Shown here in pieces: positions 20,538-29,000 of a stretch of DNA of 36,896 nt (position 1 is its first letter; every line of letters starts with the position of its first letter). Made by a program: the position numbers and the translations under genes. The DNA lies in IMG/VR virus record IMGVR_UViG_3300023257_000063, positions 1 through 36,896 of that record, one strand, 5' to 3'. This DNA is from a virus. The notes beneath the pieces were generated by a model. It searched no databases. It was not told the origin of the DNA and saw nothing but the letters and a program-made list of their open reading frames with translations.

Positions 20538-20709
20538 AGAAGTAATATCTCGAAATGAAATGTACGAGCTTGAAGACAAGTATCCAAAAGCCAAAGATCT
20601 AAAGACAAAGGTTATAACCTTAACCAGAAAAGAAGTAAGAAAAATGAGTGATGATGAAGTATATGCTTTTAGTCAAATCATGGAGCAGTGGTACGGGAGC
20701 TTAGTATAG
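20506..20709 (+). CDS. Small protein with MKKLELRKIIREV N-terminal tag
   Basis: 67 residues, ending in TAG, starting within the 3' end of the nuclease gene in another frame. Tag MKKLELRKIIREV with I-R-E. The body (SRNEMYELEDKYPKAKDLKTKVITLTRKEVRKMSDDEVYAFSQIMEQWYGSLV, written here only as the extent of residues 14-67) is charged, with one TGG Trp. No family recognised. Candidate packaged protein. Confidence 0.65.
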   Translation: MKKLELRKIIREVISRNEMYELEDKYPKAKDLKTKVITLTRKEVRKMSDDEVYAFSQIMEQWYGSLV

Positions 20710-20714
20710 AAAAG

Positions 20715-21008
20715 ATGAAAAAAATATTTAAGTTTATATGAATAATAATTACAGCAGTTTTGGCAGCGCTTGCATTTATTTTTGTCCCAAGAAAGTCAAA
20801 AGAAAAAAAAGTAGATAAAATAATTGATGAAATTGAAGAAATAGAAAATAACATCAAAGAATTAGAAAAAAGCAAAGGTGAACTTGATGCAGATATTGAG
20901 GGAACTAATATGAAAATAGATGAACTCAATAGGAAAAAAAATATGAAAGTTGCTGAAGTAACCGAAATTGATAAAGCAATTGAATATCTTAAAGGAATAG
21001 GGAAATAA
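20715..21008 (+). CDS. Membrane-anchored coiled-coil protein, candidate inner-membrane spanin
   Basis: 97 residues with TGA=Trp at 20739. One N-terminal membrane segment (residues 5-25, FKFIWIIITAVLAALAFIFVP) followed by RKSKEKK and a long coiled coil (KIIDEIEEIENNIKELEKSKG ... ELNRKKNMKVAEVTEIDKAI). A membrane anchor with a soluble coiled coil is the layout of i-spanins (Rz type), which help break the outer envelope at lysis. Nothing more specific is seen, and many phage membrane proteins share this layout. Confidence 0.55.
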
Positions 21009-21048
21009 AAAATGATAACTGAAGAAAAGAAAAAGCGTTTAAAACAAG

Positions 21049-21441
21049 ATGAAAAACAAGATGAAGAAATCAATACTTAGACAACTGATACGAGAAGAAA
21101 TTAATGACGCTAATCGAATGGAAATTCGTAAAAAACTAATTGACTTCTTTACTACAGTTCTTAATCCTAATGATGATCAAATACATAATCTCGCTAAGAA
21201 AATGAATATTGACACTCATAAACTAGAAACAGAAATATACGCAATTATGTCAGATTTATTTTCACAAGGTGCATATAATTCTAGTGGACCACAACATATA
21301 AATAAAGAAGAGTTGAAAGCAGGTATTAAGATAGAAATGGAACATACAAGTTGTCCGCTACTAGCTAAAAGAATTGCATTAGATCATTTAGCAGAGATTC
21401 CTGATTATTATACAAGATTAATTAAAATGGAAAAGGAATAA
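21049..21441 (+). CDS. Tagged protein with DUF5661-like domain
   Basis: 130 residues from ATG 21049; the second ATG at 21061 begins exactly at the tag MKKSILRQLIREE and is the likelier start (126 residues). The C-terminal part (ELKAGIKIEMEHTSCPLLAKRIALDHLAEIPDYYTRLIKME) matches my recollection of DUF5661, a small domain in many phage genomes that is often attached to other modules. A helical middle region (FFTTVLNPNDDQIHNLAKKMN) precedes it. Tag plus conserved domain supports the idea that the tag is a movable N-terminal address. Function unknown. Confidence 0.72.
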   Translation: MKNKMKKSILRQLIREEINDANRMEIRKKLIDFFTTVLNPNDDQIHNLAKKMNIDTHKLETEIYAIMSDLFSQGAYNSSGPQHINKEELKAGIKIEMEHTSCPLLAKRIALDHLAEIPDYYTRLIKMEKE

Positions 21442-21447
21442 AGTAAG

Positions 21448-21771
21448 ATGAAAAAAAGTGAACTAAAGAAAATAATTAGAGAAGAAATACAAAAACTAAA
21501 AGAATCATTTCCTCATGCAAATAAAAAAGCTGCATTTGAAGTAAGAACATTTAAGGAATTTTTAGCATCTCAGAAAGGAGAAACTCCACAATATCCAGAT
21601 TATTTTTTAATAAATAAAAAGACAAAAAAAATAGAAGCTGGATATGGCTCGTATAATGTTCCAAATTATACCAAATATTCCGGAAACAACGACACAAACT
21701 ATACAATTGTCTCAAAATCAGCATTAAAAAAGATAACCAATTATACAAAAAAACAAAATTGAAGCAACTAA
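21448..21771 (+). CDS. Small protein with MKKSELKKIIREE N-terminal tag
   Basis: 107 residues with TGA=Trp at 21760. The tag is identical in protein to that at 19061 and nearly identical in DNA. After IQKLKESFPHANKKAAFEVR comes a small domain with TPQYPDYFLINKKTKKIEAGYG and a basic C-terminus. The K-L-K-E within the linker is another L-x-E site. No family recognised. The stop overlaps the next start (TAATG). Confidence 0.7.
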
Positions 21772-22145
21772 TGAAAAAGCTAATTACAATATTAATCCTA
21801 TTATCATTCTTATTCTTAATCGCTGACCCTATATATTATCCATTCACAGAAGAAGAAATACTAAACATTACAAATCATATTAAACAACTAGAATATTCAG
21901 ATTCGTTGAACATAGAGATAATTAAGCAATATGAAGCTCAATCGATTTATTATAAACAAGTAGTAATAATAGATTCGCTAGAGCTAAATTATAAAGATAA
22001 AGAAATAGCATTATATAAAACAGCACTTGAAAATAAAAAAGAACCAAAAACTTGATGAGAGAAAATGGACCAAGACGTCTATTTTATCTTAGGTTTTAGT
22101 ATGGCAATTGGCAGTTCTTGAGTAGTTAAGAATGTAATTGAATAA
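21771..22145 (+). CDS. Membrane protein with N- and C-terminal hydrophobic segments
   Basis: 124 residues from ATG 21771, overlapping the previous stop; a TTG at 21759 is possible. N-terminal signal or anchor (KLITILILLSFLFLIADPIYY), a charged helical middle with coiled-coil character (ITNHIKQLEYSDSLNIEIIKQYEAQSIYYK), and a C-terminal membrane segment (VYFILGFSMAIGSSWVVKNV); three Trp are TGA. The layout recalls u-spanins, but there is no lipobox cysteine near the N-terminus. Candidate lysis or envelope protein, and with 20715 a possible spanin partner. Confidence 0.55.
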
Positions 22146-22162
22146 AAAGGAAATAAAGTAAG

Positions 22163-22457
22163 ATGAAAAAAAGAGAATTACGAGAAATTATTAGAGAAGA
22201 ATTACTTAAAGAAGAGTATATAATGCAACTGTTTAATACAACAGAAAAAGAATTTGTTCATAGCATGGTAAGCAATTTATCAACACTACTTAAAATTTCA
22301 AAAAAAAGTTAGTGAAAGTTCATTTAAGAAATACGCAAAAAAAGTCTTTGAAAGTAACGACGAAGCTGCTGTTAAAAAATACTATAGTGATGTTAATGAT
22401 AACGTAAAAATCATAATGAAACTTGAAGCGGAATTGAATAAAATAAATAATAGTTAA
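22163..22457 (+). pseudogene. Tagged small gene split by a frame change in a run of eight A
   Basis: The first frame (22163-22312) gives 49 residues starting MKKRELREIIREELLKEE and ends in TAG just after the A run 22300-22307. The downstream frame stays open (VSESSFKKYAKKVFESNDEAA... to TAA 22455), and skipping one A joins both into a coherent protein of about 97 residues. The continuation has the same Lys/Ser-rich helical style. It may be a one-base insertion in the run, a sequencing or assembly error, or programmed +1/-2 frameshifting. Confidence 0.6.
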
Positions 22458-22465
22458 ATAAAAAG

Positions 22466-22684
22466 ATGAAAAAACTAATACAAATAATCAAAGAAGAGCT
22501 CATAACTGAAAAAGTCAAAAGGAAACCAATAGGTGATGAGAACGATACTGTTATTAAAGTAAGCGATCAACATCCTGAATATTTTAATATTGTGCAGAAA
22601 AGCGATGATGGAAATATGAATTCAATAGTATTTAATATGGCAGATATTCCAAAATTAATTAATGTATTAAAAAGAATTAAATAA
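22466..22684 (+). CDS. Small protein with tag-like N-terminus MKKLIQIIKEE
   Basis: 72 residues. MKKLIQIIKEELITEK is a two-residue-shorter form of the tag keeping I-I-K-E. The body (TVIKVSDQHPEYFNIVQKSD, MNSIVFNMADIPKLINVLKRI) reads like a small alpha/beta domain. Last gene of the small-gene cluster before terminase, 14 bases upstream of it. No family recognised. Confidence 0.65.
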   Translation: MKKLIQIIKEELITEKVKRKPIGDENDTVIKVSDQHPEYFNIVQKSDDGNMNSIVFNMADIPKLINVLKRIK

Positions 22685-22698
22685 AAAATAAAAGAGTC

Positions 22699-23283
22699 AT
22701 GAACGAACAAATAGATTATAAAGAAATAATTAAACTTGAAAAGCGAAAGTGTGCAGAAGATCCTGTATACTTCATGAAGAATTACTGTCTTATCCAGCAT
22801 CCTCTTCGTGGAAAAATAAAGTTTGATTTATATGATTTTCAAGCAAAGACACTTACTGATTTACAAAAATTTGATTATAATATTATTCTTAAATCAAGGC
22901 AGTTAGGTATATCAACTTTAACTGCTGGCTATGCTTTATGGTTAATGATATTTCAAGAAGACAAAAATGTTCTTATAATTGCAATTAAGCAAGAGGTTGC
23001 AAAGAATATAGTAACTAAAGTTAAAGTTATGTATGATAACTTACCATCATGATTAAGAGTAAGGACAGTAGAAAATAATGTATTGAGCTTAAGATTTGTA
23101 AACGGCTCACAAATTAAAGCAATTGCTACATCGCCAGAAGCTGGACGTTCAGAAGCACTAAGTCTTTTAATTCTTGATGAGTGCTGTGATAGCTCTACAA
23201 AGATAAAGATTAGAAATAAAAAGACTGGTGTAGTAGAAAAAATAAATATTGAAAAGCTACATAGAAGTGATATTTATAAGTAA
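22699..23283 (+). CDS. Large terminase, N-terminal part fused to N-intein (T4 gp17-like)
   Basis: 194 residues with TGA=Trp at 23050. Residues 1-161 are the ATPase N-terminal part: the adenine and Walker region NIILKSRQLGISTLTAGYALW (an SRQLG motif like that of T4 gp17), the alternate-motif region NVLSLRFVNGSQIKAIA, and Walker B LLILDE ending at E161. Residues 162-194 are a 33-residue N-intein starting CCDSSTKI. TAA at 23281 ends the chain. The remaining terminase is encoded at 24368. Trans-splicing would join ...LLILDE to CAFLPH..., restoring the LDECAF sequence found in gp17-type terminases. Alone this fragment lacks motif III and the nuclease and cannot package DNA. Confidence 0.92.
23182..23280 (+). 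other. N-terminal half of split terminase intein (33 residues)
   Basis: Starts with the nucleophile Cys1 and block A CCDSSTKIKI (T at position 6 as usual), then a short strand (KTGVVEKINIEKLHRSDIYK). It ends well before where canonical split inteins (about 100 residues) break. This atypical short N-half resembles the AceL-TerL split intein class, known to me from the same terminase insertion type. The first of the two adjacent Cys is taken as Cys1 because splicing then restores DECAF. Confidence 0.88.
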
Positions 23284-23295
23284 GGAGTAAAAAAT

Positions 23296-24375
23296 ATGAA
23301 CTATAAAGATATCACTAAAATAATCTTCAAAAATAATAAACTAATACATTGAGCATGTAACAAAAATTGATATACTAAAAACAATACTGTAGACGTATAT
23401 GATGCAATACTTGAAGGAACAAGCTTTTTAAATAGCTATAATGTATCGTTTAGAGAAAGAATATTTTATATTCAAAATGACTGAGATAAAGCGCAGCTAT
23501 GTCCATTTTGTAAAAAAAATAAATTAAATTATTTATCTAATGAAGTGAGACTATCAAAAAAATGTAAGAGCAAGGAGTGTATTAGTCAATTTTCTTCTAT
23601 TAATGGAATAAAAGTCAATAATGCACTATCTGAAAGCGTTAAAATTAGAAAAATAGAAAAGTGTCGGCAAGCACAAAAAGCACATTGAGCAAACTATAGT
23701 GATGAGAAAAAACAAAAAATCATTGAAAAGATACGATTAAAAAACACAGGAAGAAAGCAAACTCAAAAAGAGATAGATAATAGAATTAAGTCTAGACAGA
23801 ATAATGGTAGACCGTGACACAGTGAGGAGACTAAGTTAAAAATATCAAAAAGCAATAGTATTACTCACTTAAGTAGCGCTTTTAAAGAAAAATATAAAGA
23901 CGTTTATAAAAATTCTCATAAAAAGATCTCTGCCACTATGAAAAGAAAAATAGCAAACGGTGAATTTACACCGTGTATAACTAATAGCTGAACTCATTGA
24001 GATAACGTTATTGTTCTAGAAAATAAAACAAAAAAAAATTTTAGAAGTAGTTGAGAAACTGTTTTTTGATTATTAAACAGAAATTTAAATTATGAAAATA
24101 TTCGTATTCCATATCAATATAACGGTGAGATGCATAGCTATATAGTTGATTTTGAAGATTCAAAAAATAGAGTACTGTATGAGGTTAAACCTAATAGCAA
24201 TATCGATAATGAGAAAAATAAATTAAAGTTTGTAGCTGCAAAGTCCTGATGTATAAAAAATAATTATCAGTTTCAATTAATAACTAATAATTGATTTAAA
24301 GACAACGCTTATAAAATTGACTATAGCTACTTTCAAAGTTTAAAAAGTCCTATGAAACAATTTTTAAATGATTAA
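23296..24375 (+). CDS. Homing endonuclease between the terminase intein halves
   Basis: 359 residues with its own AAGGAGT ribosome site and many TGA=Trp codons. Zinc finger C69/C72/C90/C95 (CPFC ... CKSKEC), then a NUMOD3-like segment (about 150-185, NGRPWHSEETKLKISKSNS), then a nuclease domain (about 245-330: FRSSWETVFWLLNRNL, HSYIVDFEDS, VLYEVKPNSN) with the E...D...ExK order of PD-(D/E)XK enzymes. Free-standing endonucleases between split-intein halves were described as 'fractured genes' (Dassa et al. 2009, from memory), with a Vsr-like nuclease family. It probably cuts intein-less terminase genes and so spreads the whole arrangement. It ends 8 bases inside the next gene. Confidence 0.85.
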
Positions 24376-24718
24376 AGATAAGCTAGGTGATATAGAATTT
24401 TCAATTAAAAACATCTCAGATTATGAAATTTGAAACGGCGAAGAGTGATGTGATTTTTCAGGCATCATGGAAAAAAATATTGAAGGTGTAGTTACATTAA
24501 AATTTAGCGATGATAGTAGCATACAAGGCTCTTTGAATCATAAAATACAAGTAAGTAGTGAGTTTAAATATATTAAAGATATTAATATTGGCGATATAAT
24601 AAACAAACTAACTGTTACTAATAAAACTATCAATACTAAATCTAAGAACAAACTATACGATATCTTAGGTGTTGAAAAAGGAAACAAATACTTAACAAAT
24701 AGTATTATCAGTCACAAC
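24368..24718 (+). other. C-terminal half of split terminase intein (117 residues)
   Basis: Begins with its own ATG (MIKDKLGDIEFSIKN). It contains the block B-like GSLNHKI (S55, H58), the DINIGDII strand, LYDILGV (block F-like) and ends NSIISHN with penultimate His and terminal Asn, followed by Cys+1. All residues needed for splicing are present. Total intein size with the N-half is 150 residues and there is no inserted nuclease domain; the nuclease is the separate gene upstream. Confidence 0.9.
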
Positions 24719-25843
24719 TGTGCATTCCTTCCCCATGTAGACGAAATTTGGACGTCAACACAACAAACGTTAGCTACCGGAGGAAGATGTATTGCACTAT
24801 CTACTCCTAATGGTGTTGGAAATTGATTTCATAAAACATGATCAGATGCTGAAGCTGGTATAAATAATTTTAATTTCATTAGACTTCCTTGAACTGTTCA
24901 TCCAGAAAGAGATCAGAAATGAAGAGATGCACAAACTGTTGCTCTTGGAGAAAAGATGGCTGCTCAGGAGTGTGATGCTGATTTTATATCTTCTGGTAAT
25001 ACAGTTATTGATATGAAAACATTGAAGATTATCGAAGATTATTTTGTAATAGATCCAATTGAAAAGCGCTATAGTGAAAGATTATGAATATGAGAATATC
25101 CAGATCCGAATAAAAGATATTTAGTTGCTGCAGATGTTGCTAGAGGTGATGGGTCAGATTATTCTGCATGTCATGTTTTAGACATTGCAACACTTGAGCA
25201 AGTAGCAGAATTTAAAGGTCTCATGGGAACCACCGATTATGGAAATTTACTAGTTAGTCTAGGTCATGAATATAATGGTGCCATGTTAGTAGTAGAGAAT
25301 GCTAGTATTGGTTGAGCAGTAATTCAAGTAATTATTGATAGAGAATATCCAAGCATTTATTATACAGCAAAGGATTTTAAGGTTGTTGATAAGACTAAAG
25401 ATTTTAAAGAAGCATATGAAATTGAAGGTAAGGGAAAAAAGAAATCTATAGTACCTGGCTTTACAACATCATCTAGAACAAGACCTTTGATAATAGAAAA
25501 GCTTACTAGAGTTTGTGAAGATAAGAATGAAGTTATCAGAATTCATTCAAAACGCTTAATTGATGAATTAACAGTTTTCGTATGAAAAACCTCAGGAAAA
25601 GCTGAAGCACGTAGTGGATATAATGATGATTTAGTTATGTCTTTTGCTATTGGATTATGAGTAAGAGACACAGCAATTAAACTTGTTGAAGAAGGAATAT
25701 CTGTAACTAAATATTCACTAAATGCAACCAATAAAACAGACATATTTTCAGGAACAAATACTGGTGGAGATACAAAAGATAATCCATGAATACAGCAGAC
25801 TGGCTATACTGGTGTGGAAATTGATTTGAAAGAATTTTTATAG
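24368..25843 (+). CDS. C-intein fused to large terminase C-terminal part (T4 gp17-like)
   Basis: 491 residues. Residues 1-117 are the C-intein; residues 118-491 (from Cys at 24719) are terminase: CAFLPHVDEIWTSTQQTLAT, motif III CIALSTPNGVGNW, then the RNase H-like nuclease with LVAADVARGDGSDYS, VVENASIGWAVI and RSGYNDDLVMSFAIGLW supplying the acidic metal ligands. Many Trp are TGA, for example in NGVGNWFHKTW. Spliced with the 161-residue N-part it gives 535 residues, a plausible size for the family. The start overlaps the endonuclease end. The protein powers and terminates DNA packaging at the portal encoded next. Confidence 0.92.
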
Positions 25844-25849
25844 TTAGCT

Positions 25850-25862
25850 ATATTTATTAATA
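25850..25862 (+). promoter_or_regulatory. Candidate late promoter element ATATTTATTAATA
   Basis: Exact 13-base copy of the element at 7851-7863, in the 68-base gap between terminase and portal, about 50 bases before the portal start. See the entry at 7851 for the limits of this inference. Confidence 0.4.
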
Positions 25863-25911
25863 AGATAAATAAAATACAAATTTAAAAAAACATAGATTAA
25901 GGAAGCAATAA

Positions 25912-28900
25912 ATGGCAGAAAAAGTGAGAGGTGATAAGGCTTTTGTACGAGGATTAAAGAGATTATTTTCTTCAGATGCAATAGTTAGACACGTTAATGA
26001 TGGTAAAGGTCTTAAAGTAATAGATACCGATGGAAAAAGATTCCAGCAGGCTTTAAAAAAGGATAATTACAAAAGATTTTATCAAAGATATTTAATTGAT
26101 CAAACTCAAGGTGGATTATTCCAGTTTCAAAGAAAGGAATTATTTAAAGATTATGAGGCTATGGAAAAAGATCCAATCTTGAATAGTGCTTTGGATATTT
26201 ATGCAGATGAATGTCTAGGTGGAGAAACTATAATTCCTTTGTTAGATGGTAGTAAAAAAACAATTAAAGAGTTACATGATGAGAATTATACTAATTTTTG
26301 AATTTATGGATTAGATTCTAATAAAAAAAGCTTTATACCAGTACAGTGTGAGCGAGTTGCAAATAATGGCTTAAAGCAAATGTACTTATTAACATTAGAC
26401 GATGGAACAAAAATTAAAGCAACTGATAAACATATTTGAGTTACAGCTGAAGGAAATCTAATTAAAACATCTGATTTGGAAATTGGAGAAAAACTTAAAG
26501 TATTGCCAACGAGAATTTCTAATACTAAAGGACCCTTAAATGGATATAAACAAATTAAAAATAATAATAAATTTGAATTTGTTCATAGAATAGTAGCAAG
26601 AAATAATGATGAATTAATACAACAAAGAGAAGCAATAGAACATAATAAATGTGCAGTTCATCATGCATCATTTAATAAATTAAATAATTCTCCGGAGCAT
26701 CTAACTTGATTAGAAAATGATGAGCACTTATTATTACATCATAATTTTAATCAACAACTATGAGCTAATCCTAAAGAAGCTGCACGAATGAAGAAAATAA
26801 TAAGCAGGAAAGTAAAAGAAAGCTGAAAGAATTTGTCAAAAGAAGAGTATGATAAAAGATGTCTTAGAAGATCAAAAACAATGAAAGATATTAGATCCTC
26901 TCTTACAAATGAAGAGCTGCGAAAAATATATAGTCATCCAGGAAGTGAAAATGGTATGTATAAAAACGGGCATAAAGTTGCAGGTGACAAAAACGGAAGG
27001 TGAATATCTGATAAAAATAGAATAGAAGATGTTGATATTAATCAATACATATCTGATGTTAAAAGCGGTATGAGATGTGAGGAGTTAGAAAAAAAATATA
27101 ATATTTTAACTGAAACATTACATAAGATTAATAAAATAATTAGAAATAAGTTTAATATTAACAGCCTACGATGCTGAAACCATATTAATATTGAAGACAA
27201 CCTAAAAAAGAGTAGTTTAACATTGCCTATTATTAGAAAAGAGATAAATAATTTAATTGCTAATAATAAAAATCCAAAAAGAAACTTAACTAAAATTGCA
27301 AATAGTCTATGTGTTACTGCTAAAGATATTAACTATTTAATTAATAAGAATGGTTATAGAACGTTTTCAGAGTTTGCCAATTCGAATAATCATCAATTAG
27401 TATCGATTGAAAGAGTTGATATTGAAGATGCATATGATTTAGTAAATGCAGGAAAAACTCATATTTATGCTATTGAAACAAATGATGGAGGAAAACTATA
27501 CACTCATAATTCCACTACAGAAAACGAGACTGGAGATCTTCTAGTCATCAAAAGTGATAATAACGACATTAAAGAAATATTAAATAATCTTTTCTATGAT
27601 ATTTTAAACATAGAGTTTAACCTTTGATCTTGAATAAGAAATATGTGTAAGTATGGAGACACCTTCTTACAATTAGATATACAAGATGAATATGGTGTAG
27701 TTAACGTTATACCAGTTTCTGTATATGATATTCAGAGAGTTGAAGGTGAAGATCCTCTCAATCCTAAAGATTATTATTTTACATTATTAGGTAATACTCG
27801 TGATAAATTAATGAATTTCCAAGTTGCTCATTTTAGAATGTTTACTGATTCAAATTATTTTCCATATGGACGAAGTATGATTGAAGGAGCTAGAAAACCT
27901 TGGAAGCAATTAAGTCTTATGGAAGACGCAATGATGGTTCATAGAATTATGAGAGCACCTGAAAAGAGAGTCTTCAAAATCGACATTGGTAATATACCTC
28001 CAAAAGATATTGATACATATATGAATGAAGTTATTAATAAGATGAAGAAGGCACCATATATCGATCCAACAACTGGTGAATATAATTTGAAATTTAATCT
28101 TCAAAATATGCTTGAAGATTTCTTTTTACCAGTTAGAGGCGGTGATACCGGAACCTCAATTGAAACTTTAAATGGAACTACATTTGATACAATTGATGAT
28201 ATTGAATATATTAGGAATAAGATGATGGCTGGATTAAAGATACCAAAAGCATTTTTAAACTATGAAGAAGATATTGAAGGTAAAGCAACTCTTGCAGCGA
28301 TGGACTTAAGATTTGCTCGTACAATTGAGAGAATACAAAAAATTACTATCTCGGAATTATATAAAATAGCTACTATTCATCTATACTGTCAGGGGTATAC
28401 AGATGATGCACTTGTTGACTTTGATTTAGAATTAACTAGCCCGTCACTTGTATATGAAGAAGAAAAGATTGAAATATGAGATAGAAGAGCTAGTTTAGTA
28501 GCATCTCTTAAAGATATTGATATGCTTTGTGAAGATTATATATATGAAAAAATATTAGGACTTTCAGAAGATGAAGTTAAAGAGAATCGCAAGAAACTCG
28601 TTATGGATAAGAAAAGAAAATATAGATTATATACAATTGAAAATGACGGAGAAGATCCTGTAAAAGAGGAAGTTGGAGATGAAGATGAATTTGGAGCTTA
28701 TCCAAGTCAACATCAAGATAATAATGACTCAAATGAGGATCAAGACAATGACAAGGATGAAAATAAAAATCCTGCTGACTATTTGAAAAAGAAAGATTCA
28801 ATAGCAGATGAGCTATTTAGTAAAGATGAAAGAATGGGACTTAATACAGCAGCGACTAGACATAAATATAAAGGAAATAGTCCACTTTCTTTAGAAAAAA

Positions 28901-28950
28901 TAGACTTATTCTTTATCAATAAGACAAATAATAAACAAATAATTTATTAA
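25912..28950 (+). CDS. Portal protein (T4 gp20-like) with in-frame intein
   Basis: 1012 residues in one frame with TGA=Trp throughout. Residues 1-100 and 534-1012 are portal; residues 101-533 are an intein. The N-extein ends KDPILNSALDIYADE and the C-extein begins STTENETGDLLVIKS, which together give the conserved gp20 segment. Later portal landmarks: WSWIRNMCKYGDTFLQLDI, FPYGRSMIEGARKPWKQLSLMEDAMMVHRI (a hallmark), KAPYIDPTTGEYNLKFN, DIEYIRNKMMAGLKIPKAFLNYEEDIEGKATLA, and an acidic tail (NNDSNEDQDNDKDENKN). The spliced product is 579 residues. The portal ring sits at the head vertex, docks terminase and starts prohead assembly. Upstream GGAAG site. Confidence 0.92.
26212..27510 (+). other. 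Cis-splicing intein with HNH endonuclease in the portal gene (433 residues)
   Basis: Block A CLGGETII with Cys1, TLDDGTKIKATDKHIW as block B (T71, H74), an HNH endonuclease region (about 110-185: GYKQIKNNNKFEFVHRIVAR, NKCAVHHASFNKLNNSPEHLTWL), then NUMOD-like and helix-turn-helix DNA-binding segments (NGMYKNGHKVAGDKNGRW; TKIANSLCVTAKDINYLI), and HIYAIETNDGGKLYTHN as blocks F/G with terminal His-Asn. The +1 residue is Ser. TGA=Trp occurs several times inside, so it is adapted to this code. HNH-type nucleases in inteins are less common than LAGLIDADG. Confidence 0.9.
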
Positions 28951-28959
28951 AAAAATTAG

Positions 28960-28976
28960 TATTTATATATATAATA
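28960..28976 (+). promoter_or_regulatory. AT-rich promoter-like site before the core genes
   Basis: tatttatatatataata lies in the 50-base gap between portal and the gene at 29001. It shares TATTTAT with the elements at 7851 and 25850 but diverges after that. Weak evidence. Confidence 0.25.
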
Positions 28977-29000
28977 CATAACAATATAAGAGAGAGAAAA

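Noticed and set aside
21012-21080. 22-residue ORF MITEEKKKRLKQDEKQ...
   Set aside because: It overlaps the better supported tagged gene at 21049/21061 in another frame and has no independent support.
22300-22312. Classical -1 frameshift at an A-AAA-AAG slippery site
   Set aside because: The downstream frame is reached by +1 or -2, not -1.
22699-25843. Group I intron or plain gene decay as the cause of the terminase split
   Set aside because: Both broken ends encode complete intein motifs (Cys1 and block A; SHN/Cys+1), and the middle ORF has its own ribosome site; an intron would not leave translated intein blocks.
25912-28950. Portal as several separate genes
   Set aside because: The pieces lie in one frame joined only through TGA codons, and the intein blocks explain the non-portal middle.
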